Positions 7,578 to 15,871 of a DNA stretch of 18,125 nt are shown in pieces. Every line of letters begins with the position of its first letter. Positions within the stretch are counted from its first letter, which is position 1. Position numbers and translations under genes: made by a program. A model generated the notes under the pieces. It was given only the letters and a program-made list of their open reading frames with translations, searched no databases and had not been told where the DNA came from. Origin of the DNA: JACMJP01 sp046160675. GTDB taxonomy: Bacteria; Bacteroidota; Bacteroidia; Chitinophagales; BACL12. The stretch spans positions 1 to 18,125 of the forward strand of contig JBJXHH010000198.1 of the NCBI GenBank assembly GCA_046160675.1, read 5' to 3'.

Positions 7578-8723
7578 TTATTTGCTCACTTTCCGGCTGC
7601 CTTCATACAGGTCGAAGCGGAGAAGTTTACATTCCAAGGGGCCATTAAAGAGTGTGAATTTCTTTGAGGTTTTTAAACCAATACTTTTCATTGCTTCTTT
7701 ATTTGAAGTTAGAATCCATGCAGTGTAACCTGAATATTTTTTTTTGAAGGTGTCTCCAATTTCTTTATAAAAGGTTGGTATATCAAAATTTGCAAGGCGT
7801 TCCCCATAGGGTGGATTCATCATAACTGTTCCCTTTTGTTTGGGCGGATCGCATTCATGAAATGGTTTTACAAAAAAATCTGTTTTACCATCAAGTTTTG
7901 CATTCTTTGCATTTTGCCGGGCCATCTCAATACTTTTTCTGTCTATATCACTTCCGGCAAGGATAATTTTTTTATCCTTCACATTAGCAGCAGCATCCAA
8001 GAGAATTTGTTTGTACAATGCCGCATTAAAATTTTTCTTCTTTTTAAAGGAATATTCATTTCTCACCAGGCAGGGAAAAATATTATTTGCAAGCATGCCT
8101 GCTTCAATCACTAATGTTCCCGAGCCACACATCGGGTCAAAGAAAGTTGAATCCATGTCCCAGCCACTGAGCTGTATCATACCAGCTGCAAGTACTTCAT
8201 TTAATGGTGCCTTGTGCAAGCTGTTTCGGTACCCCCGCTTGTACAACGCATCACCTGAAGTATCAATAGAAATATTTACAGTGCTGTTAAAAATATGCAT
8301 GTGTAGCTGCACATCCGGATATTCAGGATCTACTGACGGGCGGATACCAGTTTTATTTCTGAAATAATCTGCGATAGCATCTTTCAATTTGAGTGAAGCA
8401 TACTTTGAGTGATGGAAATAAGGAGAGTTCACCGCAAAGTCAATCGCAAAGGTTGTGTCCGTTCCAAGGTGTTCCTCCCAATGCTGCTGCATAGCGTTAT
8501 CATATAACTCCTGCTCAGAAGAAGCTGTAAAAGAAAACCAGGGTTGTAGAATTCTTACCGCTGTGCGCAAGTACATGTTTGACGCATACAACAAATATTC
8601 ATCTGCGTCAAAACTCACAGCCCTGTTCAGCACTTTAATATTGTTTGCGCCGAGTCGTTGTAATTCATCGGCAAGCACAGGCTCAAGGTGAGCAAAAGTG
8701 GTCGCTATTAAAGTGAATGGCAC
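7578..8723 (-). CDS. THUMP-domain class I SAM-dependent RNA methyltransferase (RlmL/UPF0020-like)
   Basis: This predicted cytoplasmic enzyme methylates a guanine N2 in RNA, most likely 23S rRNA as in the N-terminal half of E. coli RlmL. The 381-residue protein has an N-terminal ferredoxin-like/THUMP region (about 1-160) and a C-terminal Rossmann-fold methyltransferase. The SAM motif DPMCGSGTLVIEAG lies at 196-209, the acidic loop GSDIDRKSIEMA at 257-268, and the catalytic NPPY at 303-306. The start is a GTG at 8723. It places FTLIATTFAHLEPVLADEL at the family's usual N terminus, and no upstream ATG precedes the in-frame stop. A -7-like TATTTTTA (8735-8728) ends four bases before the GTG, but no TTG at suitable spacing was found. 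The exact RNA position cannot be read from the sequence. Confidence 0.9.
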   Translation of the reverse strand: MPFTLIATTFAHLEPVLADELQRLGANNIKVLNRAVSFDADEYLLYASNMYLRTAVRILQPWFSFTASSEQELYDNAMQQHWEEHLGTDTTFAIDFAVNSPYFHHSKYASLKLKDAIADYFRNKTGIRPSVDPEYPDVQLHMHIFNSTVNISIDTSGDALYKRGYRNSLHKAPLNEVLAAGMIQLSGWDMDSTFFDPMCGSGTLVIEAGMLANNIFPCLVRNEYSFKKKKNFNAALYKQILLDAAANVKDKKIILAGSDIDRKSIEMARQNAKNAKLDGKTDFFVKPFHECDPPKQKGTVMMNPPYGERLANFDIPTFYKEIGDTFKKKYSGYTAWILTSNKEAMKSIGLKTSKKFTLFNGPLECKLLRFDLYEGSRKVSK

Positions 8724-8778
8724 GGGGTAAAAATAACTGAATTTACAAGCATATTTTTAGAATCACCACTATTGGCTA

Positions 8779-8809
8779 TTGTAAAGCATATTTCAAGTAT
8801 TTAGTTTTG
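8779..8809 (+). promoter_or_regulatory. Bacteroidota-type promoter of the SLATT-like gene
   Basis: TTG at 8779-8781, a 20-base spacer and TAGTTTTG at 8802-8809 match the consensus TTG-N(17-23)-TAnnTTTG exactly. Transcription would begin near 8814-8816, leaving about 25 bases before the ATG at 8840. It is the best promoter match I found in the window. Confidence 0.65.
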
Positions 8810-8839
8810 TTTAACAGGTTAACAAGCTTAATCAAACGC

Positions 8840-9394
8840 ATGTCAAACGAAACAAAAAACCATTTTAGAATAAGTGAAGAAGAAGAAAAATTAGTTGATA
8901 TTTACAAGAATATTATTGATGGGACAGCAACAGCGTCAGCTGATCAACAAAGTAGGTTTCTGCTGCAATTATTGAATACAAAAATTACCCAACTTGAGCC
9001 CAAAACAGCCCGGGTGAAAAAATTAAACTATTTTCTGAAAATCTGCGCCATGTTTTTATCCGGCCTATCAACTGTAATTCTTGGGCTGCGCATGCAGCAA
9101 AACTGGCTATCTTCCAATACCCAAAATATTGCCCTTATTATTTCTGCATCTGTTACTTTTCTTACCAGCCTTTCTGTTTTCTGGGATACTGAAACATTTT
9201 GGATCCGAAACAAGGTCATGCTTAATAAACTGAAAGAATTGAGATATGAATATGTGTTTTATCTACATGGTACTGAGAACAAAGAATCTGAAAAATTGAA
9301 ACTTTTTTTAGAAAGATTTATTTCCTGCCTTGGCGATGAATATTGGGAAAAATTTCTTGCTAATATTCAGCCCGGTAAAAAAGAAGTCAGTTAA
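8840..9394 (+). CDS. Small two-helix membrane protein, SLATT/DUF4231-like
   Basis: The 184-residue protein starts at the ATG at 8840. An in-frame TTG at 8807 overlaps the -7 promoter box and is rejected. It has an acidic N-terminal part, two predicted membrane helices (about 64-83 and 96-114) with a short loop, and a cytosolic C-terminal helical tail. The tail includes FWIRNKVMLNKLKELRYEY (120-138). Two helices followed by an aromatic/arginine-rich W-x-x-x-R-...-L-K-x-E/L-x-Y tail resemble SLATT/DUF4231 proteins. Those are proposed pore-forming effectors linked to nucleotide-signalling (SMODS) and SLOG sensors in counter-invader systems. No nucleotidyltransferase or sensor gene is adjacent. 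The fold assignment comes from pattern only, so it stays tentative; a generic two-helix protein is the alternative. Confidence 0.75.
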   Translation: MSNETKNHFRISEEEEKLVDIYKNIIDGTATASADQQSRFLLQLLNTKITQLEPKTARVKKLNYFLKICAMFLSGLSTVILGLRMQQNWLSSNTQNIALIISASVTFLTSLSVFWDTETFWIRNKVMLNKLKELRYEYVFYLHGTENKESEKLKLFLERFISCLGDEYWEKFLANIQPGKKEVS

Positions 9395-10713
9395 AATGCA
9401 GTATGCAGCATAATATATCCTGCAGCCCCTGTAAGTTTATCAGGAACTATCAATCCAAGAAAATTACTTGCATTAATATGCAGACTGGCATGTGAAGTGA
9501 TACGTTGTGCAAAACCAATCCCGAAGTTCAACCCGCTATAGCCGCCATACTCAACTATACCATCAAGGGCGGTTCCGGTATTTGTAAAAATTTTTCCGGA
9601 TTTCAAATAAACCAGAGGAGTGTATGTATTATTGAAGATATGTTGGGCGCCGATGGCCGCATAAAATGTTGGTGAAAAATTTTTCACAAACCCAATATTG
9701 ATTTTTGTGGGCAGAGAGGTAGAATATGCAAATTCCGTTTCATACAAACCGAGCAGTTTATATAAGGTATCCTGCGTAAAAACGCTGGAAGTTGCATCCA
9801 ACAAATCTCCCACTTCAACTCCTTCAAACAAAATAGAAGTATCTCCTGTAAGTTTTTTTGTTTCGGTGTACCAACTCACAAATCCGAGGTCAGTGGCGCT
9901 TGCGGCAAACTTAAGCCCGAGGTTTGTGAGATCATATTCAAAGAATATATCTGCTGATGCACCGGTTCCCTGCCAATCAAAAAAACTACTATCCGGGGCA
10001 GAATTTTTAACCACAAAGTCATAAGCAAAATCAATATACTCGCCGAAGGGTGCTGTATAAAATGCGCCGGATTTCACATTCACAAAATTGGAAGATTGCC
10101 CCTGCACTAAACCCAGCATGAAGGAAAAATTCATAAACCCATCCACCCTTTGTTGCGATTTTACAATTCCAAGCCTGTACTTATTGTACTTCATACTGTT
10201 AAAAGTTGTTTTATCAATCCTGGCGATTGAATCCTGCAGGTCATAATTTCCGTAAAAGACAAGATGAAACACATCAGGTGTAAAATCGGCTGCTTGCTGA
10301 AAAACATGTTCTACTCCGCCGGTCAAAGCCATTTTCCCACCGAATAATTTTTTGCTCCAAACAGTAAAACCCACCCCGGAGTTAGAAAGTACCCCCACAC
10401 GGTTCAATTCTTCCAGGTTTTCACTTACAATATCTTTCATGCTGTCAGTAATAAACCCGCTATTATAAATGTTTGTTAAAAAAGTTGTAGTGATGGAATT
10501 ACTGCCTGTATAAATGTCGCCGTATGCAGTGACGGTAGTATTATACAGAGAGTTTGTGTAATTCCAGATTGGATTATAAATGCCTGAAATGGTAGGCGTA
10601 TGATTGATCAGCTGAAGAGTGGAATCACATTTTTGCGGTATTTCTTCTGTGGGTATCTGCGCAACAGCTACACAATTTACCAGCGCACACAGCACAACAA
10701 TCAGGAATTTCAT
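9391..10713 (-). CDS. Outer-membrane beta-barrel protein, DUF5723-like
   Basis: The 440-residue protein has a clear signal peptide (hydrophobic residues 3-17, AVA then Gln19). A mature chain of alternating aromatic/hydrophobic beta strands follows and ends in a C-terminal Phe, typical of outer-membrane barrels. Strand-like segments with recurring GF, GLNFGIGF and aromatic pairs cover about 110-440. The pattern fits DUF5723-type Bacteroidota barrel proteins; I cannot assign a substrate. It is the last gene of the unit, starting seven bases after the lipoprotein stop codon, so co-expression is very likely. Its stop codon shares the TTAA palindrome at 9391-9394 with the stop of the convergent gene, so no terminator fits between the two. 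Confidence 0.75.
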   Translation of the reverse strand: MKFLIVVLCALVNCVAVAQIPTEEIPQKCDSTLQLINHTPTISGIYNPIWNYTNSLYNTTVTAYGDIYTGSNSITTTFLTNIYNSGFITDSMKDIVSENLEELNRVGVLSNSGVGFTVWSKKLFGGKMALTGGVEHVFQQAADFTPDVFHLVFYGNYDLQDSIARIDKTTFNSMKYNKYRLGIVKSQQRVDGFMNFSFMLGLVQGQSSNFVNVKSGAFYTAPFGEYIDFAYDFVVKNSAPDSSFFDWQGTGASADIFFEYDLTNLGLKFAASATDLGFVSWYTETKKLTGDTSILFEGVEVGDLLDATSSVFTQDTLYKLLGLYETEFAYSTSLPTKINIGFVKNFSPTFYAAIGAQHIFNNTYTPLVYLKSGKIFTNTGTALDGIVEYGGYSGLNFGIGFAQRITSHASLHINASNFLGLIVPDKLTGAAGYIMLHTAF

Positions 10714-10720
10714 GAATACT

Positions 10721-12907
10721 TTAATCTTGCTGGTTTTGTGTTGAGTATTTATAATTGAGGTGCCCTGTTAAATGCATCTCTAATTTGTAGTTACTATAAA
10801 TTTTCACCGTTTCGCCACAAGGTGTATCTGTAGGCGTATTAAAAACAGCGGTTACTTTCGCCTGCTTAGATTCGAGGATATTTTTGATACGGTCGCCTGT
10901 GAAAGTAAGTGTAATATTTGTTGCAGTAGGTTCATCTACTTTACAGGTTGTTGTATTCAATTCTCCCGCTGCAATGGCATCGCCATCATAACTTACAGAA
11001 TCCATAATAGCACCGAATTCATCATAAAATAAAATGGTAATAGAGGTTGCCAAGGGAAAACTGTTTTCAGCTAGCAGGGTCAAGTCCAGGCTTTGTACAT
11101 CATCAATAAAGTCACTTTGTTCATCAAAATCTATATCAATGTCAAATGTATCAATGAGTGTAACGTTATCAGCAAGAATGTCAAGCGGCAACTCCAAGTC
11201 AAGTGTCAAAATAGTTCTTGAATCAGGCAGCACAAAATCCTGGTAATTATAAATGTTTCCTTCAGGATTTATATCAAGCGAAACATCATAACTCATCTTA
11301 TCAGGAAATAACTCAAGCAGGTCAAGAATATTTGAATTGGTGGTGTTTAATGTAAATTGTGTTTCGCCCGGGATAAATGGGTCCTGCATAGCTCGTTCTA
11401 CCTGTATAGGAACCCCAACTACACCGGGAGCAGAAAGAGTTACTACCTCCCCTGTTGTAGTGTTGGTTGCTGAAAGGTCATGAATAGTAAACCTTGCATC
11501 TACCCCTACACCGTTTGAAACAGTTAGATTTACGTTCACTTCATTAAAATGAATTTCTCCTGCATCTAAGAAATCAAGCACATTAAAACCAAGGTCAGCC
11601 ACATCAGAATATTCTTCATGATAAGAGCCTATGTACCCTTCCACTGAAAGCGGTTTTATATTCACAAGACCATATTCAACCACAATGCTGTCATCAAGTG
11701 ACAATGTTCTTACTTCACCTGTTGAATCTATACTTGCGATAAATTCTTGGTAAAATGTATTTGCTTTGTTTCCATCTAATCCTCGCAAGTCAATTGAATA
11801 ACCATTCAGTGAAAAAGTTTCTGTTACTGTTATGCTGCCATCAGGTGGTGCCGGTGGACAAGAAGTATTAAAACTTACTGGCTCACCTGTTGCTGATGTA
11901 GCATAAGGTAATGTGTATATAATTCTGATAGAATCTTCAATTGTATTAATCACATTGATGTATACTATTCCGCTGTCCAATGTCATTTCAGTAATTTCAG
12001 GGCCGCCTTCTCCCATGAAGTATTCAATTTCTTTTTGTGAGTTTACAAGATCCTGTGCCGGGAATACTGCAGTAGCTTCATATAACTCCATGTTCTTTGC
12101 AGTAAGTTGTATTAGAACATTATCAGAAGTATCAATTAACACAGAATCAGGGGCGCTGCCGGGTGAATCAAAATTGATGATCTCTGCCACTAAAGTCCCA
12201 TCAACAGTAAGGCCTGCAAGGTCATAGGTATTAAATTCAAATGCTCCGGGTTCAATAAGCGGATAAGTATCTTCTACTATCAGGGCTCCATCACTTGCAT
12301 TTCTCAGTTGAAATTGAATGTTTTCAATCGGGATGGGCAAATCATTTTTTATCAAAATATCAAGGTCGCCTGCATTAAAAGTAGCTGATTCAAAAAAAGT
12401 TGTCGCATCTACTGTGTCAGTTCCTGAAGCAAGGTCGCTGAGCGGATCAATTACCAATTCAGTTCCGTTTGCAAGTATAATGGCGAAGCCAAGAATGTTA
12501 CCATCAGCAATTAATGAATTTGCAATTTCACCTAATGAGATTGTTTCAGTTACAGTTTTATCTGAAATGTATAATGAATCCAGGTTTACAGTTACACTTA
12601 CTGTTGTATCCGGCACCTCCACCAGGTCGGTGATCCGCAAGTCGAAAATTGTACTTTGATAAACCAGGTCAACCGAATTATCTTCATTTACCTCACGGAT
12701 AGAATCAGGAAGCAGGTTTTCAATTGTGAGTTCGCCATGTAAAATGGGCATGAGCAGATCAGTATCCCAGCCTGTATCAAACCCTTTGCGGCAGGAAAAA
12801 CTCAAAAGCATCAGCAAACTAATGCAAAGTGTGCTTTTGTAACGGCCGTTTTTCAAATGTTGGAATTTGTGACTAAGATACTTAAATCTAATGAATCGTT
12901 GTTTCAT
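10721..12907 (-). CDS. Large beta-rich lipoprotein, function unknown
   Basis: The 728-residue protein has an unusually long basic n-region (about 24 residues), a hydrophobic stretch and the lipobox LSFSC with the lipidated Cys39, followed by RKGFDTGWDTDLLMPI. The mature part is acidic, rich in Thr, Ser, Asp and Ile/Val, and reads as a string of beta-sandwich domains. Near 590-640 it carries a segment like FDIDIDFDEQSDFID followed by SLDLTLLAENSFPLATSITI, reminiscent of LEA14-type beta domains. The W-D-T-D-L-L-x-P-I opening occurs in conserved hypothetical lipoproteins of Bacteroidota. Residues after Cys39 do not clearly match the K-(D/E)2 surface-export signal, so its final side of the membrane is open. 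Its ATG overlaps the ABC ATPase stop (ATGA), and the barrel gene follows after seven bases. No enzymatic motif is visible. Confidence 0.8.
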   Translation of the reverse strand: MKQRFIRFKYLSHKFQHLKNGRYKSTLCISLLMLLSFSCRKGFDTGWDTDLLMPILHGELTIENLLPDSIREVNEDNSVDLVYQSTIFDLRITDLVEVPDTTVSVTVNLDSLYISDKTVTETISLGEIANSLIADGNILGFAIILANGTELVIDPLSDLASGTDTVDATTFFESATFNAGDLDILIKNDLPIPIENIQFQLRNASDGALIVEDTYPLIEPGAFEFNTYDLAGLTVDGTLVAEIINFDSPGSAPDSVLIDTSDNVLIQLTAKNMELYEATAVFPAQDLVNSQKEIEYFMGEGGPEITEMTLDSGIVYINVINTIEDSIRIIYTLPYATSATGEPVSFNTSCPPAPPDGSITVTETFSLNGYSIDLRGLDGNKANTFYQEFIASIDSTGEVRTLSLDDSIVVEYGLVNIKPLSVEGYIGSYHEEYSDVADLGFNVLDFLDAGEIHFNEVNVNLTVSNGVGVDARFTIHDLSATNTTTGEVVTLSAPGVVGVPIQVERAMQDPFIPGETQFTLNTTNSNILDLLELFPDKMSYDVSLDINPEGNIYNYQDFVLPDSRTILTLDLELPLDILADNVTLIDTFDIDIDFDEQSDFIDDVQSLDLTLLAENSFPLATSITILFYDEFGAIMDSVSYDGDAIAAGELNTTTCKVDEPTATNITLTFTGDRIKNILESKQAKVTAVFNTPTDTPCGETVKIYSNYKLEMHLTGHLNYKYSTQNQQD

Positions 12908-14688
12908 GCCTCTGTGAATCTTGCTTTAATATTTGCCAGGCTGCCCTTAGGAATTGCCTCAATTAACCTGCGGGTGTAGTCTTTCTGGGGGTTCCCATAG
13001 ATTTCATCTGCCGGGCCAATCTCTTCAATCTTACCCGCATTCATCACCACCATTCTATCGCTCATAAACTTCACTACACTCAGATCATGTGAAATAAAAA
13101 TATAAGTAAAATCAAATTCCCTGCGTAACTGCAAAAGCAAATTCAACACTTGGGCCTGCACACTCACATCTAAAGCTGAAACACTTTCATCACAAATAAT
13201 AAATTTCGGATTTAATGCCAAAGCCCTGGCAATACAAATTCGTTGCCTCTGCCCTCCACTGAATTCATGCGGATACCTGTTATAAAAATCAGGGCTCATG
13301 TTCACTTTCTCCAATAACTCTATCACTTTTTCTTTTCGCTGTTTATCGTTTGCATGAAGGTTATGCACTGTCATGGGTTCTTTAATAGCGTTGCCTATCG
13401 TCATGCGGGGATTGAGGGAGGAGTAAGGATCCTGGAAAATAATTTGTAAGTCTTTGCGTATAGGTTTCATTTCTTTTACAGAAAGATCTAAAATATTTTT
13501 TCCCATAAATGAAATACTCCCTGAAGTGGGCTCCACTAATCGTATGATCGTTCTTCCTAAAGTAGTTTTTCCGCAGCCGCTTTCGCCTACCAGTCCCAAT
13601 GTTTCTCCGGGATATACATCCAGCGTTACATCATCCACAGCTTTTACATATTGAGTAACTTTTCCAAATAAACTTTTCTGTATGGGAAAATATGTTTTCA
13701 GGTTTTTTATTTGCAAAACCGGTTCCTGCTTTTCAAGTTCCTGGAGACGTTGACGGGTTTCACTCAGCGGCACCTCATTGTTATGTATAATTTCCCTTAT
13801 ACTGATATCTTTTTCAATAATATTTCCCTCAGCATCCTCGGTCATAAAATCTGTGGTTACCGGAAGCCTTCGTAATCGCATGCCCAGAGGCGGGCGGCAT
13901 GCCAGCAAACTTTTTGTGTAGGGATGTTTAGGGTTCTCAAAAATTTCAATCACATTGCCCTGCTCTACAATTTTTCCTTTGTACATGACAAGCACACGGT
14001 CTGCCACTTCAGCAATCACCCCAAGATCATGAGTTATAAAAATAATAGACGAATTGATCTTTGTTTTGATATCCGCCATCAGCTCAAGAATGGTTTTTTG
14101 AACTGTTACGTCCAATGCCGTGGTGGGCTCATCAGCTATTAAAATATCAGGGTTACAACTCATAGCCATAGCTATCATCACCCTCTGTTTTTGTCCTCCG
14201 CTCAACTCATGAGGGTAAGCCTTGTATATTCTTTCAGGTTCTGGTAACTGAACTTTTTCAAAGAGTTGCAGGGTGAGTTGCTTTGCTTCTTTTTTCGATT
14301 TTTTTTGATGGAGGATAATGGCTTCATCCACCTGCCAGCCGCAACGAAAAACAGGATTCAAACTTGTCATGGGCTCCTGGAAGATCATGGAAATTTTATT
14401 TCCACGATAGTGGCGCATTTCAGGATCAGGAATTTTTATCAGATCCTTTGGCTTTCCATCACCGTGATACAATATTTCGCCGCCGGCGATTTTTCCCGGC
14501 GGCCAGGAAATGATGCGCATAATAGAAAGTGAAGTAACGGATTTACCTGAACCGCTTTCTCCAACAATGCCTACAGTTTCACCCCGGTAAATCTGAAATG
14601 AAATATCGTTTACAGCTTTTATAATTCCTCCGTCTGTTGAGAAATGTGTTGAGAGGTTTTTTACATCCAGTAATAATTCTCTTTGCAT
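12904..14688 (-). CDS. ABC transporter ATPase, two fused NBDs of the Opp/Dpp (D-F) class
   Basis: The 594-residue protein contains two complete nucleotide-binding domains of the peptide-importer type. NBD1: Walker A GESGSGKS (43-50), Q-loop around FQEP (103), signature LSGGQ (162-166), Walker B ILIADE (182-187), H-loop THD (219-221), and the Opp/Dpp-type C-terminal HPYTKSLL (255-262). NBD2: Walker A GESGCGKT (368-375), signature FSGGQ (476-480), Walker B FIICDE (496-501), H-loop SHD. After the NBD2 Walker B the usual Pro is Ser (DES at 500-502). The acidic residue is kept, so activity should be intact. It matches GsiA/YejF-like DppD-DppF fusions. No permease or binding protein is encoded nearby. 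Its stop overlaps the lipoprotein start. Confidence 0.93.
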   Translation of the reverse strand: MQRELLLDVKNLSTHFSTDGGIIKAVNDISFQIYRGETVGIVGESGSGKSVTSLSIMRIISWPPGKIAGGEILYHGDGKPKDLIKIPDPEMRHYRGNKISMIFQEPMTSLNPVFRCGWQVDEAIILHQKKSKKEAKQLTLQLFEKVQLPEPERIYKAYPHELSGGQKQRVMIAMAMSCNPDILIADEPTTALDVTVQKTILELMADIKTKINSSIIFITHDLGVIAEVADRVLVMYKGKIVEQGNVIEIFENPKHPYTKSLLACRPPLGMRLRRLPVTTDFMTEDAEGNIIEKDISIREIIHNNEVPLSETRQRLQELEKQEPVLQIKNLKTYFPIQKSLFGKVTQYVKAVDDVTLDVYPGETLGLVGESGCGKTTLGRTIIRLVEPTSGSISFMGKNILDLSVKEMKPIRKDLQIIFQDPYSSLNPRMTIGNAIKEPMTVHNLHANDKQRKEKVIELLEKVNMSPDFYNRYPHEFSGGQRQRICIARALALNPKFIICDESVSALDVSVQAQVLNLLLQLRREFDFTYIFISHDLSVVKFMSDRMVVMNAGKIEEIGPADEIYGNPQKDYTRRLIEAIPKGSLANIKARFTEA

Positions 14689-14704
14689 CTTCTACTTTCT
14701 GCAA

Positions 14705-14712
14705 CGAAAATA
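14705..14712 (-). promoter_or_regulatory. Possible -7 element of the ABC ATPase unit
   Basis: On the minus strand TATTTTCG matches TAnnTTTG at seven of eight positions and ends 16 bases before the ATG. A CTG, not TTG, lies 17 bases upstream. Weak, but it is the best candidate for the three-gene unit. Confidence 0.3.
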
Positions 14713-14735
14713 CACGGAAATTTCCTGAGCAGGGT

Positions 14736-14766
14736 TTGGGAAGAGTGTGGATTACTCCTACCTTCG
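14736..14766 (+). promoter_or_regulatory. Candidate promoter of the nif3-like operon
   Basis: TTG at 14736-14738, a 20-base spacer and TACCTTCG at 14759-14766 match the Bacteroidota consensus at all but one base of the -7 box. Five bases separate it from the ATG at 14772, predicting an almost leaderless mRNA, as for pyrR. Confidence 0.5.
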
Positions 14767-14771
14767 CATTC

Positions 14772-15869
14772 ATGAAGATTTTTGAGCTTCTCCAATACCT
14801 TGAAACCATTGCTCCCCCTGCCTTACAGGAAAACTATGATAATGCTGGATTGCTGGTTGGCGATAAAGAGGCGGAGATTAGCGGAGTTTTAATAACGCTT
14901 GATTGTATAGAAAAAACAATTGAGGAGGCGGTTTCAAAAAAATGCAATCTCATCATCGCCCATCACCCGGTTATTTTTTCCGGTTTGAAAAAAATAACAG
15001 GCTCAACATATGTTGAGCGAACAATTCTCACTGCCATCAAAAACACTATTGCCATCTATGCAATACACACAAATCTTGATAATGTGTTACCGGGTGTGAA
15101 CAAAAAAATTGCAGAAAAACTGGGCTTGCAGGATTGCAAGATCCTTCAACCGAAAAAAAACATTTTCAAAAAACTGGTAACCTTCATTCCGCATGATCAT
15201 GTAGAGAAAGTAAGAACGGCTTTATTTGATGCTGGCGGAGGAGCCATTGGCAATTATGATCACTGCAGTTTTAATATCACAGGTACCGGAACTTTCAGAG
15301 GAAATGATGAAACGCAGGCTTTTGTTGGAGAAAAAAACATTGAACATCATGAACCAGAAACAAGAGTTGAAATAATATTTCCTTCCTGGATGGAAAAACA
15401 ACTTCTTAACGCCCTGCTAAAAAACCACCCCTACGAAGAAGTGGCGTATGACATTTACCCGCTTGAAAACTCATATAAAGAGGCCGGTGCCGGGTTGATA
15501 GGAAAATTAGCTTCCCCCCTTCCTGAAATTGATTTTCTGTTACATGTAAAAGACACCATGAAAACATCTGTAATCCGGCATACAACATTACTGGAGAAAC
15601 CTGTTCAATCAGTAGCAGTGTGCGGCGGAGCAGGTAGTTTTTTGCTTCAAGACGCAATAGCAGCCGGGGCTGAGGTTTTCATTACTTCTGATTTTAAATA
15701 TCACCAGTTTTTTGATGCCGAGAATAAGATACTTATAGCTGACATAGGGCACTATGAAAGTGAGCAGTTTACAGTTGATCTGTTGACCGGGATAATTCAA
15801 CAAAAATTCCCTAATTTTGCCCCTCCAATAATCAAAGGGGCAAACACAAACCCCGTTAAATATTTATAA
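14772..15869 (+). CDS. Nif3-like dinuclear metal-centre protein (YbgI/YqfO family)
   Basis: This is a member of the widespread Nif3 family, hexameric proteins with a two-metal site and debated function; many are labelled GTP cyclohydrolase 1 type 2. I chose the ATG at 14772 (365 residues). Translation then begins MKIFELLQYLETIAPP, as in the family, and an in-frame TTG at 14637 lies inside the divergent ABC gene. Metal ligands are visible as AHHPVIFSGLK with His64 and His65, HTNLD with Asp103, and GHYESE with His327 and Glu331. Between them, about 130-235, lies the PII-like insert of the longer YqfO subtype, including NHPYEEVAYDIYPL. The gene leads an operon, and the next start codon is two bases after its stop. 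Confidence 0.93.
   Translation: MKIFELLQYLETIAPPALQENYDNAGLLVGDKEAEISGVLITLDCIEKTIEEAVSKKCNLIIAHHPVIFSGLKKITGSTYVERTILTAIKNTIAIYAIHTNLDNVLPGVNKKIAEKLGLQDCKILQPKKNIFKKLVTFIPHDHVEKVRTALFDAGGGAIGNYDHCSFNITGTGTFRGNDETQAFVGEKNIEHHEPETRVEIIFPSWMEKQLLNALLKNHPYEEVAYDIYPLENSYKEAGAGLIGKLASPLPEIDFLLHVKDTMKTSVIRHTTLLEKPVQSVAVCGGAGSFLLQDAIAAGAEVFITSDFKYHQFFDAENKILIADIGHYESEQFTVDLLTGIIQQKFPNFAPPIIKGANTNPVKYL
15816..15844 (+). other. Perfect hairpin inside the 3' end of the nif3-like gene
   Basis: TTTGCCCCT at 15816-15824 and AGGGGCAAA at 15836-15844 pair over nine bases around an 11-base loop. It is coding (residues about 349-358) and ends 25 bases before the stop codon. No T-tract follows on either strand, so it is not an intrinsic terminator. 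It could affect mRNA stability or coupling to the next gene, or be incidental. Confidence 0.35.
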
Positions 15870-15871
15870 TC

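Noticed and set aside
14637..14771. Extended N terminus of the nif3-like protein
   Set aside because: The extra 45 residues overlap the divergent ABC gene start and are not family sequence. The ATG at 14772 gives the conserved start.
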